Shown here in pieces: positions 1 to 7,259 of a DNA stretch of 16,316 bases. The stretch's first letter is position 1. Every line of letters begins with the position of its first letter. The stretch comes from Stramenopiles sp. TOSAG23-3 (taxonomy: Eukaryota; Sar): positions 1-16,316 of the forward strand of contig LT642493.1 of the NCBI GenBank assembly GCA_900128585.1, written 5' to 3'. Position numbers and translations under genes: made by a program. A model generated the notes under the pieces. That model made no database searches, was not told where the DNA came from, and saw only the letters and a program-made list of their open reading frames with translations.

Positions 1-1743
1 GCCCCGATTCCTGCCAACATGTGGTTGGTGAACGTTTCAGAAAACAGCAACAGGATAGACCAACTTTTCGACCTGCTCTCGGAATTATTTTTGAGCGAAG
101 GAGCAAAGGGCGTCCATACCGGCCCCCCTTACCTCAAGGCTGCGAATGCGTTTGCGGCTGCGGTGACGAGTGTAGCGTATTCTCTTAGCGAGCATGGTGG
201 CCGAATCATCGCCTGCCAAAGCTCGTTGCCAACTGTCGGGGTGGGGAAAATGGATTGCCGAGAAGAGGCAAAATTGTATGGTAGGCAGGGAGAGGCTGTA
301 ATGTGGTTTCCAGACCCCGCCAAGCCTTCGTACAAGCGGCTGGGGAAGTACTGCGCAGAGAAACAAATCTGCGTGGACATAATTTCAATGAACAGCAAAA
401 ACCACTGCGATGTTGCTACCATGCGCATTGTGCCCGAAAAAACGGGCGGGGAAATGCTCTATTACCCTGAATTTGACCTGGGAAGCCGGTACTACCAAGA
501 TCGCATGCGACAGGATGTCAAGCGATTGCTAACGGCATACGTGGCCCTGGAAGCTACGTTAAAGATCAGGTGCAGCGAAGGCCTTCGCGTCGTTGCAATT
601 CATGGCCCAGGGGACGCGGACAGAGACCCCTCGCAGGTGAACGTTGCATTGCTCGGGGAGGACCTGTCCTTCTGCGCATCGTTTGAATACACAACCGATT
701 TGGGCGAGGACCAGAAAAATGCTTACCTGCAGGTCTCGTTGCTGCACACTTCCATGAGCGGTCGGCGCACCGTGAGGGTGATGAATCTGCAGCTTCCGTT
801 GACTTCGCAGCTTAGCAGTACCTTTCGGCATTCGGATATTGATACGGTTTGCAATCTGTTATGCCGGAAGGCGGTTCGAAAGGTGTACGAGAATGTCAGA
901 GACTCTTCGTCGCAAATGAAACGGATGATGTCCGGCGTACGCGACCATTTGCTAAGCCGCGTGATAAAAATGTTGCATGCGTACAGGCGTTACTGCGCAA
1001 CGGCGTCATCGTCTGGCCAGCTGATCCTGCCGGAAGCCCTCAAGTTTTTGCCGTTGCTAACGTTAGCGTTGAGAAAGAGTGTGTGGTTGCAATCGAATGA
1101 AATCTCCATTACGCCCAATATCCGCGCAGATGAACGCGCCGCGTCCATGTCCTTGTTGCAAAGTGCGTCCCCTGCGCTCTTCATGTCGACATTGTACCCG
1201 TACTTGTTCTGCTTGCACGAGATGAAGGCTGAACACGGGCTGCCACACAAAGAAACTCCGTCCGGTGAAAGCCGCCCGGATGCCGATGATGTTTTCCTCC
1301 CGAAACCACAGTATCCATCATCGGAACACTTAACCGAGATGGGCTTGCTGTTGCTGGTAAATGGCCTCGATTTCTATTTTTGGGTGGGAAGGAAAGTGCT
1401 GAGGACAACCCTCCAAGATTTGTTCAATCGAACGTCGCTGCCAAACGATGAAGCAAAAGTGCAGAAAATTTTGTTTCAAAAGCGCGACAACATGTTGTCC
1501 CGGCGTATATTTGGGGTCATTAATGCCATGAAGCAGAGGATGCGCGTGGACCCCAGTCGCATACGACTGCATGTTGTCAAACAGATGTCTGGTGTCCGAA
1601 CCGCGAAAGAACGGAGTACGTACAGCGAAGATAGATTTTTATCATTGTTGATAGAGGACAAATCAAGGCACGGAATGTCGCATGTTGAAATGCTCTGCCA
1701 TGTCCATAAGAAGATTCAATTGAAAATGAGCGACTACGATTGA
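1..1743 (+). CDS. SEC24: Sec24-type COPII coat subunit, 5' partial
   Basis: Sec24 is the cargo-binding subunit of the Sec23/Sec24 layer of the COPII coat on ER-exit vesicles. The frame is open from base 1, so the ATG at 19 is an internal Met, not the start. Residues below count from that Met. The window opens inside the trunk domain: LVNVSENS near residue 3 resembles the LVNLSES of plant Sec24s, followed by TGPPYLKAA (34-42), GGRIIACQSSLPTVGVGK (60-77) and a YYPEF element (148-152). The beta-sandwich follows, with LRVVAIHG at 189-196, then the all-helical region, with FLPLLTLALRKS at 343-354 and YPYLFCLHEM at 393-402. The gelsolin-like domain includes MGLLLLVNGLDFYFWVG (441-457). LIEDKSRHG near 544-552 matches the usual Sec24 tail. 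The N-terminal variable part, zinc finger and first half of the trunk lie outside the window. No intron is visible. The stop is at 1741-1743, and a repeat family begins about 80 bases downstream. Confidence 0.93.
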   Translation, partial: APIPANMWLVNVSENSNRIDQLFDLLSELFLSEGAKGVHTGPPYLKAANAFAAAVTSVAYSLSEHGGRIIACQSSLPTVGVGKMDCREEAKLYGRQGEAVMWFPDPAKPSYKRLGKYCAEKQICVDIISMNSKNHCDVATMRIVPEKTGGEMLYYPEFDLGSRYYQDRMRQDVKRLLTAYVALEATLKIRCSEGLRVVAIHGPGDADRDPSQVNVALLGEDLSFCASFEYTTDLGEDQKNAYLQVSLLHTSMSGRRTVRVMNLQLPLTSQLSSTFRHSDIDTVCNLLCRKAVRKVYENVRDSSSQMKRMMSGVRDHLLSRVIKMLHAYRRYCATASSSGQLILPEALKFLPLLTLALRKSVWLQSNEISITPNIRADERAASMSLLQSASPALFMSTLYPYLFCLHEMKAEHGLPHKETPSGESRPDADDVFLPKPQYPSSEHLTEMGLLLLVNGLDFYFWVGRKVLRTTLQDLFNRTSLPNDEAKVQKILFQKRDNMLSRRIFGVINAMKQRMRVDPSRIRLHVVKQMSGVRTAKERSTYSEDRFLSLLIEDKSRHGMSHVEMLCHVHKKIQLKMSDYD

Positions 1744-1791
1744 GACCCAATATAATCATATTCATATCTACTACACTTAAAACAATTAAAT

Positions 1792-1797
1792 AATAAA
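1792..1797 (+). terminator. Candidate poly(A) signal of Sec24
   Basis: A canonical AATAAA lies 49 bases after the stop codon and about 30 bases before the first repeat copy. In AT-rich sequence this hexamer occurs often by chance, so the call rests on position only. Confidence 0.35.
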
Positions 1798-1824
1798 ACC
1801 GAAATAATGTTGTTTTAAAAAAAG

Positions 1825-1884
1825 CAAGAAAATTGGCTGTTATTTAAGTAATTAAATTTAGCTTCCTCATACCCTAATTCTAAC
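1825..1884 (+). repeat. Dispersed repeat, full-length unit copy
   Basis: The unit starts with CAAGAAAATTGGCTGTTA and continues through TTAAGTAATTAAATTTAG and CTTCCTCATACCCTAATTC to about 1884. The same unit, including the distal part, recurs inverted at 6246-6314 with one substitution in the tail and a short insertion near the core. The core decamer TTGGCTGTTA is at 1833-1842. Confidence 0.85.
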
Positions 1885-1900
1885 TTGGGGATGTTGTTTT

Positions 1901-1925
1901 TAAAAACAAAAATTGGATGTTATTT
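1901..1925 (+). repeat. Dispersed repeat, diverged partial copy
   Basis: ACAAAAATTGGATGTTATTTT matches the repeat arm, with one change in the core (TTGGATGTTA, 1913-1922). It ends before the TTAAGTAATTAA part. Confidence 0.6.
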
Positions 1926-2040
1926 TGTTTTTAAGATTCTTGTTCTTATAAAGGATACTCTCTGAGATAAATTCCTTATGCATAACAGTAAATGATAGTG
2001 TGCGCCGTTTTTAATTTTACGTAGACACCCCTCGAACAGC

Positions 2041-3483
2041 TCAAGGCGTAGGTCTTTTATACACGATGAATTTCCAGCACATCTGGGCCCCTAAATTCTG
2101 TGAAACCACCGAGCGTTCGTTGACAAGGTCAAAAACCACTTTAATATTGCGCGAAAATTTATTTACGACATCAAAAAACGACTTTCTGTCTTTTGCATAA
2201 ATCTTTATGGTCGTCAAATTGCTGCATGCGTACAGAAACTCGTATATTGATTTCAATCGTATGGATGGTCTGCCGTCTTCGAAATCAATGATATCGTGTG
2301 CAATTTGTGTATTGTCGATAACGACGTGCTCTATAACCCTTGAATGTTCAAACAAACAGTCTGGCAATCGTTTTGTATTGTACCGTCTTAAGTCGATGCC
2401 ACTGGTAAGGTAGGCCCTTCTCAGGAGACTGCCTGTGTGGTACTGATCTTTGTACTGCGGTTGGTCGAACCTGTCGCGCTTGCTTTCTGCCAAATGTTTT
2501 TTTGCTTCTGCTAGCGCTCGTCTTTCTTCTTTCTCTTTCCTAAGTTTCATGGTTAAAGACTTCATGTGTTTGCTTCTATACTTTAAAAGGGTGCGGACAG
2601 ATTTCGCGCCTTCGCCAATGGCCAGTTTGTCGGGACCCTTTATTTTATTTCGTTCCAAACTCAACTCCGTAAGCCTGTCCAAAGGCTCTAATTGCAACGG
2701 TATTCGGTCGAGCTGGTTCCCGTCCAAGAACAGTTTTTCCAGGTTTTTTAGAAATGAAATTTCGGATGGACAAAACGATAAATTGTTGTTCGACAAAGAC
2801 AGAAATCTTAAGTTCTTTAGCCTCCCAATCTCAAATTCGGGAGGAACTTCGAGCATATTGTTGTCCAGCCACAGTTTTTCTAAGGACACCATATGTGAGA
2901 GTGGCTCAGGCCAGACTCGCAACGAATTGTAGGACAAACAAAGCGCTTTCAAGTGAACAAATTCTGAAAATTGCTTTGGGATTTTTGACAAAAGAAGCCT
3001 TCTGAGCGACAAGACGGTGAGGTTTTTCAGTCTAAATGTATGCTCTAAAATCGATCTAGGAATAATCATGTCGGTAGAGACGCGGTGACTTTTTGAAATG
3101 TACAATTTTTCCAAGCCGCTTGCTGACTCAGCCTTCCTATCAATTGCTTCTTTCAACCGCTCGGAATCTTTCTCCGTCAATGAAACACGTAGAAGATTTC
3201 TTTGTTTCTCGTCTGTGTTCATATTTTTGAGGCGTTCTTTATAATCCATTGAAAAGCGGACGGTCCTTCTCACACGTACTTTCTTCAAGGACGAAACAGG
3301 TGGCGGAGATGTCTCGGGAAAATTATCCACAGTATTTTCTTTTGCGTTCTCTTTTTCGTCTTCGGCAGCTTTATCTTTACTTGTCATTTCTTTTGAAGTT
3401 CTTTGCACGCTATCACCAAAGTTCATTGTGCCAATATTCACCAATCCAGTACCCTCCGCTAAGTCGAGTTCTTTTTCCTCCAT
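2041..3483 (-). CDS. Leucine-rich-repeat protein (Shoc2/PIRL-like repeats)
   Basis: The protein has 480 residues from the ATG at 3483. The frame runs on to a GTG at 3516, but the ATG has a strong context (A at -3, G at +4). The first 65 residues are acidic, charged and probably disordered. A basic patch at 68-77 contains RTVRF (73-77), which fits the RVxF PP1-docking consensus. Five or six LRRs of about 23 residues span roughly 152-282 with the LxxLxLxxN pattern, for example LEKLWLDNNML (201-211), LRFLSLSNNNL (225-235), LEKLFLDGNQL (248-258) and LTELSLERNKI (271-281). A highly basic helical stretch rich in K, R and E follows at about 300-340, probably a coiled coil. The final 130 residues form an unrecognised globular-looking domain. 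LRRs of this kind bind proteins, but the partner is unknown. There is no signal peptide or membrane segment, so a cytosolic or nuclear location is likely. It is head-to-head with the TBC gene. Confidence 0.8.
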   Translation of the reverse strand: MEEKELDLAEGTGLVNIGTMNFGDSVQRTSKEMTSKDKAAEDEKENAKENTVDNFPETSPPPVSSLKKVRVRRTVRFSMDYKERLKNMNTDEKQRNLLRVSLTEKDSERLKEAIDRKAESASGLEKLYISKSHRVSTDMIIPRSILEHTFRLKNLTVLSLRRLLLSKIPKQFSEFVHLKALCLSYNSLRVWPEPLSHMVSLEKLWLDNNMLEVPPEFEIGRLKNLRFLSLSNNNLSFCPSEISFLKNLEKLFLDGNQLDRIPLQLEPLDRLTELSLERNKIKGPDKLAIGEGAKSVRTLLKYRSKHMKSLTMKLRKEKEERRALAEAKKHLAESKRDRFDQPQYKDQYHTGSLLRRAYLTSGIDLRRYNTKRLPDCLFEHSRVIEHVVIDNTQIAHDIIDFEDGRPSIRLKSIYEFLYACSNLTTIKIYAKDRKSFFDVVNKFSRNIKVVFDLVNERSVVSQNLGAQMCWKFIVYKRPTP

Positions 3484-4504
3484 TGTTGTTCCAACGGTAT
3501 AAAGAAATTGTTTCACAATCAGGCACTATTGCAATCTGTGTCTATTCTTTATTTACTTATTATCTATCTATTTTCCTATCTCTCTTTAATTTATACTTTC
3601 AAATAGAAACCCTTTGGTTGATTTCTCCAAAATAAATATAGCAACAAGAATAACGTCTCTTACATCGCAAGAAGAAATATAATTATTTATCAATAATAAT
3701 AATAATAATAAATAATTATAAAAAAAAATAATATAATAATTTTAAAAGAATAATTAATATTATAATAAAAAAATACGTACTACTGTTCGTACACCACTGC
3801 TGTACACCAACAACCAACAAAAGAATAAATTATTATTAATAAAAAATAGTTCGTCTATTATTAGCCTAATTAAATGTATAATTTAAAATATGAATTATTT
3901 AACCCATCTCATTCATCATCATGTGTTGGTTTTGTTATTCGGCGTGGGAAGCGTTTCGCACATTTCTTTTAAACCAGTGCTGTATGTATGTTATTTATTT
4001 TTCTAATTGCTTTCTTTTCTTGATAATAAACCTAACAATGCTGTCTTATATTCTTTTCAATATTAGATGCAGCTATTGGATAGTATGATACCAATTTTTT
4101 TGGTTGTTTGTTCTTCTTCCTGCTACTATTTATATGAACATAAAATAATAATAAAATTAATTTATTGTTGAGATCATCCCTCTCCTCTTATTATTTCGAT
4201 ATATTGCACAGCGCAGAGGAAGAATAAGAGAAGACAAAAAAAAAATTTAAATAAATACCAAGTAATTAATACGACGACGGTAGCGTAGTAGAAAGTAAAA
4301 AAAATAATATCCCCTTGCCTTTCTTTGACGATTTGGCATTCACACATGCATTTTCAAGACGTCAAAATATTTTCAAACTGGAACAGTAGCTAAAACAAAA
4401 GAGTAACTAAGACGACGAATTTAGAAACATATATTGACTTGCATTTCATAATCGCATATTTGAACACAGACGACGTCAAGTAATTGAAAACAAACTGTAT
4501 CAAA
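3484..4504. other. Divergent promoter region (LRR / TBC), 1.0 kb
   Basis: This very AT-rich head-to-head gap contains an AAT triplet run at 3691-3710 in a longer A/T tract (about 3670-3780). It also contains two copies of GACGTCAA (4358-4365, 4472-4479) and several GACGAC words close to the TBC start. It lacks the dispersed TTGGCTGTTA repeat, and I saw no gene or RNA in it. Confidence 0.6.
3691..3710. repeat. (AAT)n microsatellite
   Basis: A run of about six AAT units sits inside a wider A/T-only tract upstream of the LRR gene. Confidence 0.8.
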
Positions 4505-6112
4505 ATGATGCTTGCAGAAAGAAACCTGAATGTTGTAAAGAAGGTTACGTTTCAAACCCCGACAAAAGCAGTGGCTCCGGCAACGACCATTGAGTCGGCG
4601 GGTACTGCAAAAGAAAACAATAAAGTAGTAAACAAAAACGAAACGGCTTCGGCTTCACCAATCCCAGGAATACAGTACGATGCGTTTGGGTTTGTTTCTA
4701 ACCCGCCGCACGTCCTCAACGGATGCACTGAATCGGAAGAGTCCACTTTGAAGTGGGACAAATATATTGAAAACCATGGTTTAGACTGGGTTGGAGCTCG
4801 ATCGAAAGAGTTGGAACAGCTTGTAATGACCTGCAACATTCCAAAGAAACACAGGCCAACAATATGGATGAAATGGTCTGGAGCCGAGGAGATGAAGGAA
4901 GAGAAAGGGGACTCGTACTATTCCAGCCTCCAGAAGCAATCACCAGAGGAAAAGGTGATGAAACAGATTGAACTGGACATACCAAGAACTTGTCCGCAGC
5001 ACAAGCACTTTCTGCACGAGACGTCGGCTGGAAGGGAGCAACTGCGCCATGTTTTGTACGCTTATGCCGTGCACAACAAGGATCTTGGGTACTTGCAGTC
5101 AATGAACTTTATTGCGGCTCAGCTCTTGCTTGTTACGGAGAACGAGGAACAGACGTTTTGGATTTTGACCGCGATTGTAGAACGTATGCTCGGGGAAGGG
5201 TTTTATACTGGTAGATTAGGAAAGTTGTTAAAGAGCATAGACACGTTTTCAGCATTAGTCGCCGAAAAACTACCTCAGGTGTCTCACCCGAATTGGTTCC
5301 TGTGCATGTACTTCAACAGTCTAAAAAGCGAGATTACTACGCGTGCGTGGGACATGGTCTTCTTCCATGCCTCGGATACTACCGAGGCCCTAGCTTGCAT
5401 CGGTTTGGCTCTGGTCGACATTGCCAGGGACGGCATTCTCGGAGCTAAACACGCCCCGGGATGTGCCCGTAGTTTGCAAACCATGGCGGACCAGGTCATA
5501 GATGGCAATGACTTCCTTAGAAACGCTTTTGCAGAAAAATGGAGCGTGAACCAAATTCGTCGTGCAATGAGGAGTCAAACCATCCAGAAAGCTGTCCAAG
5601 AGGTCAGAAGCAAGGTTGTCGCCCCGCGCACGGCGTACAAACACAAACGGTCTCGAAGTGCTGGGGACGCTGATATTTTTTCATCCATAAATAAAAACGG
5701 GAATGTTTTCGGGAAGAAGGGGGCACAAACTGCCATGAAATCAAAGCGACGGCGGCTGAATCGCCCCATGGGCCAGAGTTGCGATGATGCCAGCATTAAC
5801 AAGAGGATACATTTTGGCACACCGTCCAAAGCGCGGAATACAAATAACACTGATGTTGGATTTTCGCCATTCGTTGCGCTCAAAAAATGGTTTACGCCGT
5901 CGAAGCGCCCCGCCGCGCAGTCGTCTAAAAAATCTTCGAGGCGAAGCGCGGTGAAAAGCAACACTCCGCTACCGGGCATCACATTCCATGCGCACAACCT
6001 ACAGAAAATAAATGATTGCTGTGGAAGTCCCATGGGTATGGAAATGCAGCCGACAAAAGCTGGATCCCAACCTTCCAGCCTACTTCGTGGTGGTGGTACG
6101 GAGAAGTTATGA
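4505..6112 (+). CDS. TBC-domain Rab GTPase-activating protein
   Basis: The protein has 535 residues from the ATG at 4505. The frame extends 21 bases to a TTG, just after an in-frame TAA, so the first ATG is the natural start, with A-rich sequence before it. The TBC domain spans about residues 105-345. It has the entry motif IPKKHRPTIW (112-121), the arginine-finger motif IxxDxxR as IELDIPR (Arg161), the glutamine-finger motif as GYLQSMN (Gln198), and the late helix TRAWDMVFF. With both catalytic fingers present, it should be an active GAP that speeds GTP hydrolysis by a Rab; which Rab cannot be told. The N-terminal 90 residues are disordered and include KKVTF (12-16), an RVxF-like PP1-docking motif, followed by TPTK. 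The C-terminal 190 residues are basic and low-complexity, with a KSKRRR cluster (412-417) like a nuclear localisation signal and two TPSK sites (Thr439, Thr464). These flanks are unusual for a Rab-GAP and suggest phospho-regulation. Confidence 0.88.
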   Translation: MMLAERNLNVVKKVTFQTPTKAVAPATTIESAGTAKENNKVVNKNETASASPIPGIQYDAFGFVSNPPHVLNGCTESEESTLKWDKYIENHGLDWVGARSKELEQLVMTCNIPKKHRPTIWMKWSGAEEMKEEKGDSYYSSLQKQSPEEKVMKQIELDIPRTCPQHKHFLHETSAGREQLRHVLYAYAVHNKDLGYLQSMNFIAAQLLLVTENEEQTFWILTAIVERMLGEGFYTGRLGKLLKSIDTFSALVAEKLPQVSHPNWFLCMYFNSLKSEITTRAWDMVFFHASDTTEALACIGLALVDIARDGILGAKHAPGCARSLQTMADQVIDGNDFLRNAFAEKWSVNQIRRAMRSQTIQKAVQEVRSKVVAPRTAYKHKRSRSAGDADIFSSINKNGNVFGKKGAQTAMKSKRRRLNRPMGQSCDDASINKRIHFGTPSKARNTNNTDVGFSPFVALKKWFTPSKRPAAQSSKKSSRRSAVKSNTPLPGITFHAHNLQKINDCCGSPMGMEMQPTKAGSQPSSLLRGGGTEKL

Positions 6113-6120
6113 GAATCACA

Positions 6121-6173
6121 AAACAAGAAAATTGGCTGTTATTTAAGAAGTAATTAAAATTTAGCTTTCTCAT
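6121..6173 (+). repeat. Dispersed repeat copy in the TBC 3' UTR
   Basis: It begins AAACAAGAAAATTGGCTG at 6121 and extends through AATTTAGCTTTCTCAT, matching most of the 1825-1884 unit with a three-base insertion (AAG) and small changes. The core is at 6132-6141. Confidence 0.8.
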
Positions 6174-6210
6174 GAACCGCGAAAATGAATCAGAGTTTAA
6201 TTAAAAATAA

Positions 6211-6314
6211 AAAAACAAAAAATTGGCTGTTACTTAAATAATCAAGTTAGGATTAGGGTATGAGGAAGCTAAATTTAATTACTTATAATTCAATAACAAC
6301 AGCCAATTTTCTTG
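6211..6314. repeat. Inverted pair of the dispersed repeat (MITE-like)
   Basis: A + arm at 6211-6245 (core 6223-6232) faces a - arm that ends at 6314 (core 6297-6306, one mismatch). The right part, 6246-6314, is the reverse complement of the full unit at 1825-1884, including the TTAGGATTAGGGTATGAGG tail. The structure is about 104 bp with facing terminal arms. Confidence 0.7.
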
Positions 6315-6416
6315 TAAGTATGATATCATAGTCGAAGTACTTAAAATTTACCGTCTTTATACTGCAAACTTATCCCTGCTCTTGAGATTTTACTACTTAC
6401 TTTAGTAGTACTAACG

Positions 6417-6602
6417 AAAAACAAAGAAAATTGGCTGTTATTTAAGTAATTAAACAATATACCACCCTCTTGTCCCTTGTCATTTAGTCTTGTTTTTCAT
6501 TCTCATGTGTAATCCATGCATGATCCGAATCGGTAAACTTATGTCGATTTGCGTCGATGTCAAAGAGTTTATTAAATATGTAACAGCCAATTTTCTTGTT
6601 TT
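6417..6602. mobile_element. MITE-like element with inverted arms, about 186 bp
   Basis: A + arm at 6417-6454 (core 6431-6440) and a - arm at 6571-6602 (core 6581-6590) face each other across about 115 bases of unrelated, less AT-rich sequence. The outer part of each arm reads AAACAA(A)GAAAATTGGCTG. No coding capacity and no clear target-site duplication were found. A non-autonomous inverted-repeat transposon is the simplest reading, but two solo copies lying in opposite orientation would look the same. Confidence 0.45.
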
Positions 6603-6810
6603 ATTAAAAGAAATAATGTTCTTATCTTAGGTACACTTACATCTGTATGTGTATACGACCACGAAACGATCAAACTCAATACCGATCATTATTTCATTGA
6701 GCAGTACGTACTTTTAAGACCAATCAATTGGAATCTTGACCAGAACTTGGGGAGGATCTGCAATAGGAGGAGGTATTGTTCTTGAACTGACACCTTCTTT
6801 TTTCTTTAAT

Positions 6811-6850
6811 TTTAATTACTATAAAATAACAGCCAATTTTTCTTGTTTTT
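6811..6850 (-). repeat. Dispersed repeat, solo - copy
   Basis: TTTAATTACTATAAAATAAC is followed by the arm CAGCCAATTTTTCTTG, with the core at 6827-6836. It lies six bases before the 74-bp palindrome. Confidence 0.75.
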
Positions 6851-6855
6851 ATCTT

Positions 6856-6929
6856 AAACAAGAAAATTGGCTGTTATTTAAGTATGATGATATAATATGT
6901 TACTTAAATAACGGCCAATTTTCTTGTTT
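6856..6929. repeat. 74-bp near-perfect palindrome of the repeat family
   Basis: Two 29-nt arms (6856-6884 and 6901-6929) are inverted copies of each other with a single mismatch (core TTGGCTGTTA against TAACGGCCAA). They are separated by a 16-base A/T-rich loop. Transcribed from either strand, this would fold into a long hairpin. It is the minimal palindromic form of the family. Confidence 0.85.
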
Positions 6930-6932
6930 TTC

Positions 6933-6989
6933 AATTAAAATTAATGTGCTGCGAACTGAAATCTAGATTTAGACATTCTAGGTTTACAT
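6933..6989. repeat. 57-bp segment, inverted duplicate of 9919-9975
   Basis: The segment matches the reverse complement of 9919-9975 over 57 bases with one difference (G at 6948). It contains CTGCGAACTGAAATCTAG and TTAGACATTCTAGGTTTAC. In both places it abuts an arm of the dispersed repeat, but at different junctions. Confidence 0.85.
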
Positions 6990-7154
6990 TCCTTCATGAA
7001 CCTGCGAAAATAATAATTCTCTTATCATATCTTATATAAGAATTACGTAAGAGTCGAGAAATTACGAAGTAGTAACCCCTGTATGATATTTACTTTAAGA
7101 ACTTAGAAACTTTTTGAGTAAAATCTCGTAAACTCTGAAATACCAGTGTTACCG

Positions 7155-7208
7155 AATTTTTTGTTTTTATTACTTAAATAACTCAGCCAATTTTTTGTTT
7201 TTATTACT
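7155..7208 (-). repeat. Dispersed repeat copy with a 20-nt direct repeat
   Basis: A - copy of the family (core-like ACTCAGCCAA, 7181-7190) lies between two exact copies of AATTTTTTGTTTTTATTACT, at 7155-7174 and 7189-7208, a period of 34. The TTTATT at 7200-7205 gives AATAAA on the - strand, 55 bases past the stop of the U2AF gene, a plausible poly(A) signal. Confidence 0.7.
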
Positions 7209-7259
7209 CATATGCGTAACACGCAAAAAAAACATTGAAAGCACTGCGTTCCGGCGCAG

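Larger units (their letters stand above)
1744..2040. other. Convergent 3'-3' spacer (Sec24 / LRR)
   Basis: This AT-rich gap separates two genes that end towards each other. It holds an AATAAA 51 bases after the Sec24 stop, one full-length copy of the dispersed repeat at 1825-1884, and a shorter diverged copy at 1901-1925. Both copies are in + orientation. No gene was seen. Confidence 0.7.
6113..7259. other. Repeat-rich convergent spacer (TBC / U2AF35), 1.15 kb
   Basis: This tail-to-tail gap holds nine of the thirteen copies of the dispersed repeat, in both orientations, plus one member of a 57-bp duplicated segment. No coding region, tRNA or other RNA gene was recognised. The repeats start eight bases after the TBC stop codon, so at least the first copy should lie in its 3' UTR. 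Confidence 0.75.

Noticed and set aside
4484-4504. N-terminal extensions from TTG or GTG codons (TBC at 4484, LRR at 3516, U2AF35 at 8171, hydrolase at 11136)
   Set aside because: Nuclear genes normally start at ATG. Each has an ATG a few codons downstream, mostly in good context, so the upstream codons were not used.
5575-6126. A 183-codon - strand open frame opposite the TBC C-terminal region
   Set aside because: It is a shadow of the low-complexity, basic tail of the TBC gene, with no motif and no separate support.
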